In this document: piece after piece, positions 61,476-64,000 of the stretch | How positions within the stretch are numbered: position 1 is the stretch's first letter | How the letters are laid out: each line of letters begins with the position of its first letter | From: Tabrizicola flagellatus | GTDB lineage: Bacteria; Pseudomonadota; Alphaproteobacteria; Rhodobacterales; Rhodobacteraceae | Direction: 5' to 3' | Assembly (NCBI RefSeq): GCF_008271465.1 | Contig: NZ_VMDU01000004.1 | Coordinates: forward strand, 224,156 to 288,155 | Length of the DNA stretch: 64,000 bases | Program-made: the position numbers and the translations under genes | Notes under the pieces: generated by a model | Seen by the model: only the letters and a program-made list of their open reading frames with translations | Told to the model about the DNA's origin: nothing | Databases searched by the model: none

Positions 61476-62534
61476 ATGACCCCCATCTTCGACGGCCACA
61501 ACGACATCCTCCTGCGTCTCCTGCACGACCCCGCCGCGCGCGAGGCGATCTGGCTGACCGGCCAGGGCAAGGGGCATCTCGACCTGCCGCGCATGCGGGC
61601 GGGCGGCTTTGCCGGCGGCTTCTTCGCGATCTACCTGCCCTCGCCCGTCGATCATGACGATCCCGACCTGATGGCGCAGATGGAGACACCGCCCTACTGC
61701 CTGCCGCTGCCCGAGCTGATCGGGGCCGAGGCCGGTCTGCCCCCGGCCTTCGCGGCCGCCGCGCTGCTTCTGTGGATGGAGCGGTCCTCGGGCGGGGCCT
61801 TCCGGGTCTGCCGCAGCGCCGCCGAGGTCCGCGCCGCGATGGATCAGGGCGTCATCGCCGGGATCATGCACATGGAAGGCGCCGAGGCGATCGACGAGGG
61901 GCTGGACAACCTGCATGCCTTCCATGCCATGGGCCTGCGGTCGCTGGGTCCGGTCTGGAGCCGCCCGACGATCTTCGGCCATGGCGTGCCCTTCGCCTTT
62001 CCCGCCTCTCCCGACACCGGGCCGGGTCTGACCGAGGCCGGCAAGCGGCTGGTCCGGGAATGCAACCGGCTGAAGATCATGATCGACCTCAGCCACATGA
62101 ATGCGGCGGGCTTCGACGATGTGGCTGCGCTGTCGGATGCGCCGCTGGTGGCGACCCATTCCAACGCCCATGCGCTCTGCCCCTCGTCGCGGAACCTGAC
62201 CGACCGGCAGCTGGACATGATCCGCGAAAGCCGCGGCATGGTCGGGCTAAATTATGCGGTGGGCTTCCTGAACGCGGATGGCCGGCGCGACACCGGCTGC
62301 GGCTGGGATCCGCTGCTGCGCCACCTCGACCATCTGATCGCGCGGCTGGGCGAGGATCATGTGGGCCTGGGATCGGATTTCGACGGGGCCGAGATCCCGG
62401 ACGTTCTGGGCGATGTCGCGGGCCTGCCCCGGTTCGTCGAGGTGATGCGCGCGCATGGCTTCGGCGAGGCGCTGATCGGGAAGATCTGCCACCGGAACTG
62501 GCTTGCGCTTCTGGAGCGGACCTTCGGCGGCTGA
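61476..62534 (+). CDS. Membrane dipeptidase-like metallohydrolase (peptidase family M19)
   Basis: A 352-residue renal-dipeptidase-family zinc hydrolase. Metal ligands are visible: His and Asp in FDGHNDILLR, bridging Glu in MHMEGAEAI, His in DLSHMN and in ATHSNAHAL. Asp in GLGSDFDG is also typical of the family. M19 enzymes cleave dipeptides, often with a D- or dehydro-residue at the C-terminal side. No signal peptide is present, so it acts in the cytoplasm. Last gene of the peptide importer operon; it should split the imported dipeptide. Confidence 0.9.
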   Translation: MTPIFDGHNDILLRLLHDPAAREAIWLTGQGKGHLDLPRMRAGGFAGGFFAIYLPSPVDHDDPDLMAQMETPPYCLPLPELIGAEAGLPPAFAAAALLLWMERSSGGAFRVCRSAAEVRAAMDQGVIAGIMHMEGAEAIDEGLDNLHAFHAMGLRSLGPVWSRPTIFGHGVPFAFPASPDTGPGLTEAGKRLVRECNRLKIMIDLSHMNAAGFDDVAALSDAPLVATHSNAHALCPSSRNLTDRQLDMIRESRGMVGLNYAVGFLNADGRRDTGCGWDPLLRHLDHLIARLGEDHVGLGSDFDGAEIPDVLGDVAGLPRFVEVMRAHGFGEALIGKICHRNWLALLERTFGG

Positions 62535-62599
62535 ACATTGCCCCGAGGCGCAAGCCGCGCGAGGGCCGGAATGTCCCGATCGCTCGGGGGAGTAGCCGT

Positions 62600-62945
62600 T
62601 CGGCCGCATAGGCAGGCATGTAGCGTTCGAGGAAGAAGCAGGTCGGTTCGCCCCGGTCACGCCCGCTTTCGTGGACTTGACCACGGTGTTTTCGAGCACG
62701 TTCTGCGCCTGCAACAGACCTTTGGAACCCGGCAGTTCGACCCGCTGGTCATGGCCATAGACCGCCCGGCGCGAGTTCTTGCTGACCGCGATGCGGCCGA
62801 CGGCATAGGTGAGCGTCACGACGGCGGTATCTACATCGCCCGCCGCGCCAATTGCCGGGTCAACGATAGAGGAGCCCGCTGCGCTGATGGTGACGGGCGC
62901 TGCACCCATCGGCAAGTTTGCCATATCGAACGGCTTTGATGATGT
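62600..62945 (-). pseudogene. iolG: Remnant of inositol 2-dehydrogenase (iolG), frameshifted and truncated
   Basis: Minus-strand frames read SSIVDPAIGAAGDVDTAVV, SRRAVYGHDQRVE, GSKG and ENTVVKST, which is the central part of inositol 2-dehydrogenase (Gfo/Idh/MocA family). Near 62650 the frame shifts: the next match, FFLERYMPAYAAE, is in a neighbouring frame. The similarity stops near 62600, and the N-terminal half is missing where the IS110 element begins. It lies in the 476-base gap between the dipeptidase and transposase genes; the remaining 65 bases after the dipeptidase hold only a weak CCCGA-TCGC-TCGGG stem. Confidence 0.75.
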
Positions 62946-63010
62946 GACCGCCCCCCGACGGCATCGATGTGCCAAGGTGGGTCTGCGAGGATCCACAAAG
63001 GAGGACGGTC

Positions 63011-64000
63011 ATGCTGGATGTTACCACTGTCGGGCTCGACCTGGCGAAGAATGTGTTTCAGGTGCATGGGGCTGACGGCGCGGGCCGTGCGGTTCTGCGC
63101 AAGAAGCTGCGTCGGGATCAGGTGCTGGCGTTCTTCTGCCAGTTGCCACCTTGTGTTGTCGCGATGGAAGCCTGCGGCGGCGCGCATTTCTGGGGGCGCG
63201 AGATCGGCAAGTTGGGCCACGAAGTGCGGCTCATCCCGCCTGCCTACGTCAAGCCTTTCGTCAAGCGGCAGAAGAATGATGCGGCCGACGCCGAGGCGAT
63301 CTGCGAGGCAGCACAACGCCCGACGATGCGCTTCGTGCCGGTGAAGAGCGAGGAGGCCCAGGGGGCCGCGATGGTCTTTCGAGTCCGAGAGCTGCTGATC
63401 CGGCAGAGGACGCAGGCCATCAATGCCCTGCGTGGCCACCTGACCGAGTTTGGGCAGATCGTCCCCCAAGGGGCGGCGAACGCAGCGAAGCTGATCGCCA
63501 TCGTCGAGGAGCCCGAAAGCGGCTTGCCGGCCGACGCCATCGGAACGCTCAAGGTTCTTGTCGCAGCCCTGACCCATCTCGAGGCCGAGATCGGCAGGCT
63601 TGATGCCGAGATCGCTCGTCGGGCGAAGACGAACGAGGTGGCTCGGCGGCTGATGACAGTGCCGGGCATCGGGCCGCTGATCGCCACGGCCATTGCGGTT
63701 CTGGCCCCGCCGCCCGAGACATTTCGCAAGGCACGCGACTTTGCCGCCTGGCTGGGTCTGGTGCCACGACAGCATTCGACCGGGGGCAAACAGCGCCTTG
63801 GGGCCACGACGAAGATGGGCGAGCGCTCCCTCCGGCGGCTGCTGATCATTGGCGCCAACAGCGTGATCATCAAGCGGCACGTCCATGCCGCCACCCGACC
63901 GGGCACGTGGCTGGGCGGGATGTTGACGCGCAAGCCGCCGATGCTTGTGCGGGTGGCGCTGGCGAACAAGATGGCGCGGATCGTCTGGGCCCTGATGGCA
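63011..64000 (+). mobile_element. IS110 family transposase (3' end beyond window)
   Basis: An open frame from the ATG at 63011 (AAAGGAGG 6 bases upstream) runs to the window edge, 330 codons without a stop. It reads as an IS110-type DEDD recombinase: VGLDLAKNVFQVHG (first Asp), MEACGGAHFWGRE (Glu), KNDAADAEAICEA (Asp pair), and the C-terminal transposase-20 domain with VPGIGPLIATAIAVL, FAAWLGLVPRQHSTGGK and LGATTKMGERSLRRLLI with the expected Ser. Usual length is about 340, so only a few residues are missing. IS110 elements lack clear terminal inverted repeats; the left end is probably near 62945-62960, next to the iolG remnant. Confidence 0.9.

Overview
The window is high-GC DNA with dense gene packing and many 4-base stop/start overlaps. 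It looks like a chromosome segment of an alphaproteobacterium of the Rhodobacteraceae (Rhodobacter/Paracoccus/roseobacter type). Supporting this are an RpoHII-type sigma factor with a TGATCC-N18-TAAGAC promoter, a MoeB with an N-terminal membrane anchor, and five ABC uptake systems or parts of systems. There are no tRNA or rRNA genes, no CRISPR array and no prophage. One IS110-type element runs off the right edge.

Region by region. 1-9.6 kb is housekeeping: amidase, moeB-dut-coaBC operon, rpoH, cobU with a cobC-like phosphatase, a GST with an unusual Cys-rich tail, and comM. 9.6-17.9 kb is a betaine/choline-type operon on the minus strand: ProX-like binding protein, ProV-like ATPase, one polypeptide carrying two ProW-like permeases, a choline-kinase-like enzyme and a dimethylglycine/sarcosine-dehydrogenase-like flavoenzyme, with a divergent DeoR regulator. 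17.9-34.5 kb is a carbohydrate cluster: ribokinase, two FucU-type mutarotases, an ABC importer, an operon of BtpA/SgcQ-like protein, M42 hydrolase, FGGY kinase and creatininase-family protein, an aldo/keto reductase, a TIM-barrel isomerase, a GntR regulator, a UxaA-type dehydratase and a lactonase-like amidohydrolase. A palindrome (CTAACATGTTAG or a variant) in three divergent promoters suggests one GntR regulon. The enzymes could be read as an oxidative L-fucose-like route (mutarotase, dehydrogenase, lactonase, dehydratase) plus a kinase/hydrolase branch of unknown substrate.

34.6-45.9 kb is a second sugar or polyol cluster: PfkB kinase, then an operon of UgpC/MalK-like ATPase, glycerol-1-phosphate-dehydrogenase-like enzyme, SIS isomerase, SDR and HAD phosphatase, divergent from a binding protein, two permeases, a SorC regulator and an FGGY kinase. 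46-48.6 kb holds an ATP-dependent DNA ligase and its associated metallo-beta-lactamase-fold exonuclease. 48.8-56.1 kb is a redox module: PepSY protein, cytochrome b561, very acidic exported protein, DUF2271-like protein with a flavinylation-type motif, PepSY/flavodoxin/FNR fusion, ApbE, and a divergent two-component system. Two control regions in this module share a pair of 11-bp-period TCAG repeats placed 33 bp apart. 56.2-62.5 kb is a Dpp-type peptide ABC operon ending in an M19 dipeptidase. 62.6-64 kb is a frameshifted iolG remnant next to the IS110 transposase.

Three families of dispersed intergenic repeats and a strong GC hairpin directly after each of the four binding-protein genes recur across the window. 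These RNA-level or DNA-level elements, the flavin redox module and the M42/BtpA/creatininase operon are the parts most worth following up.
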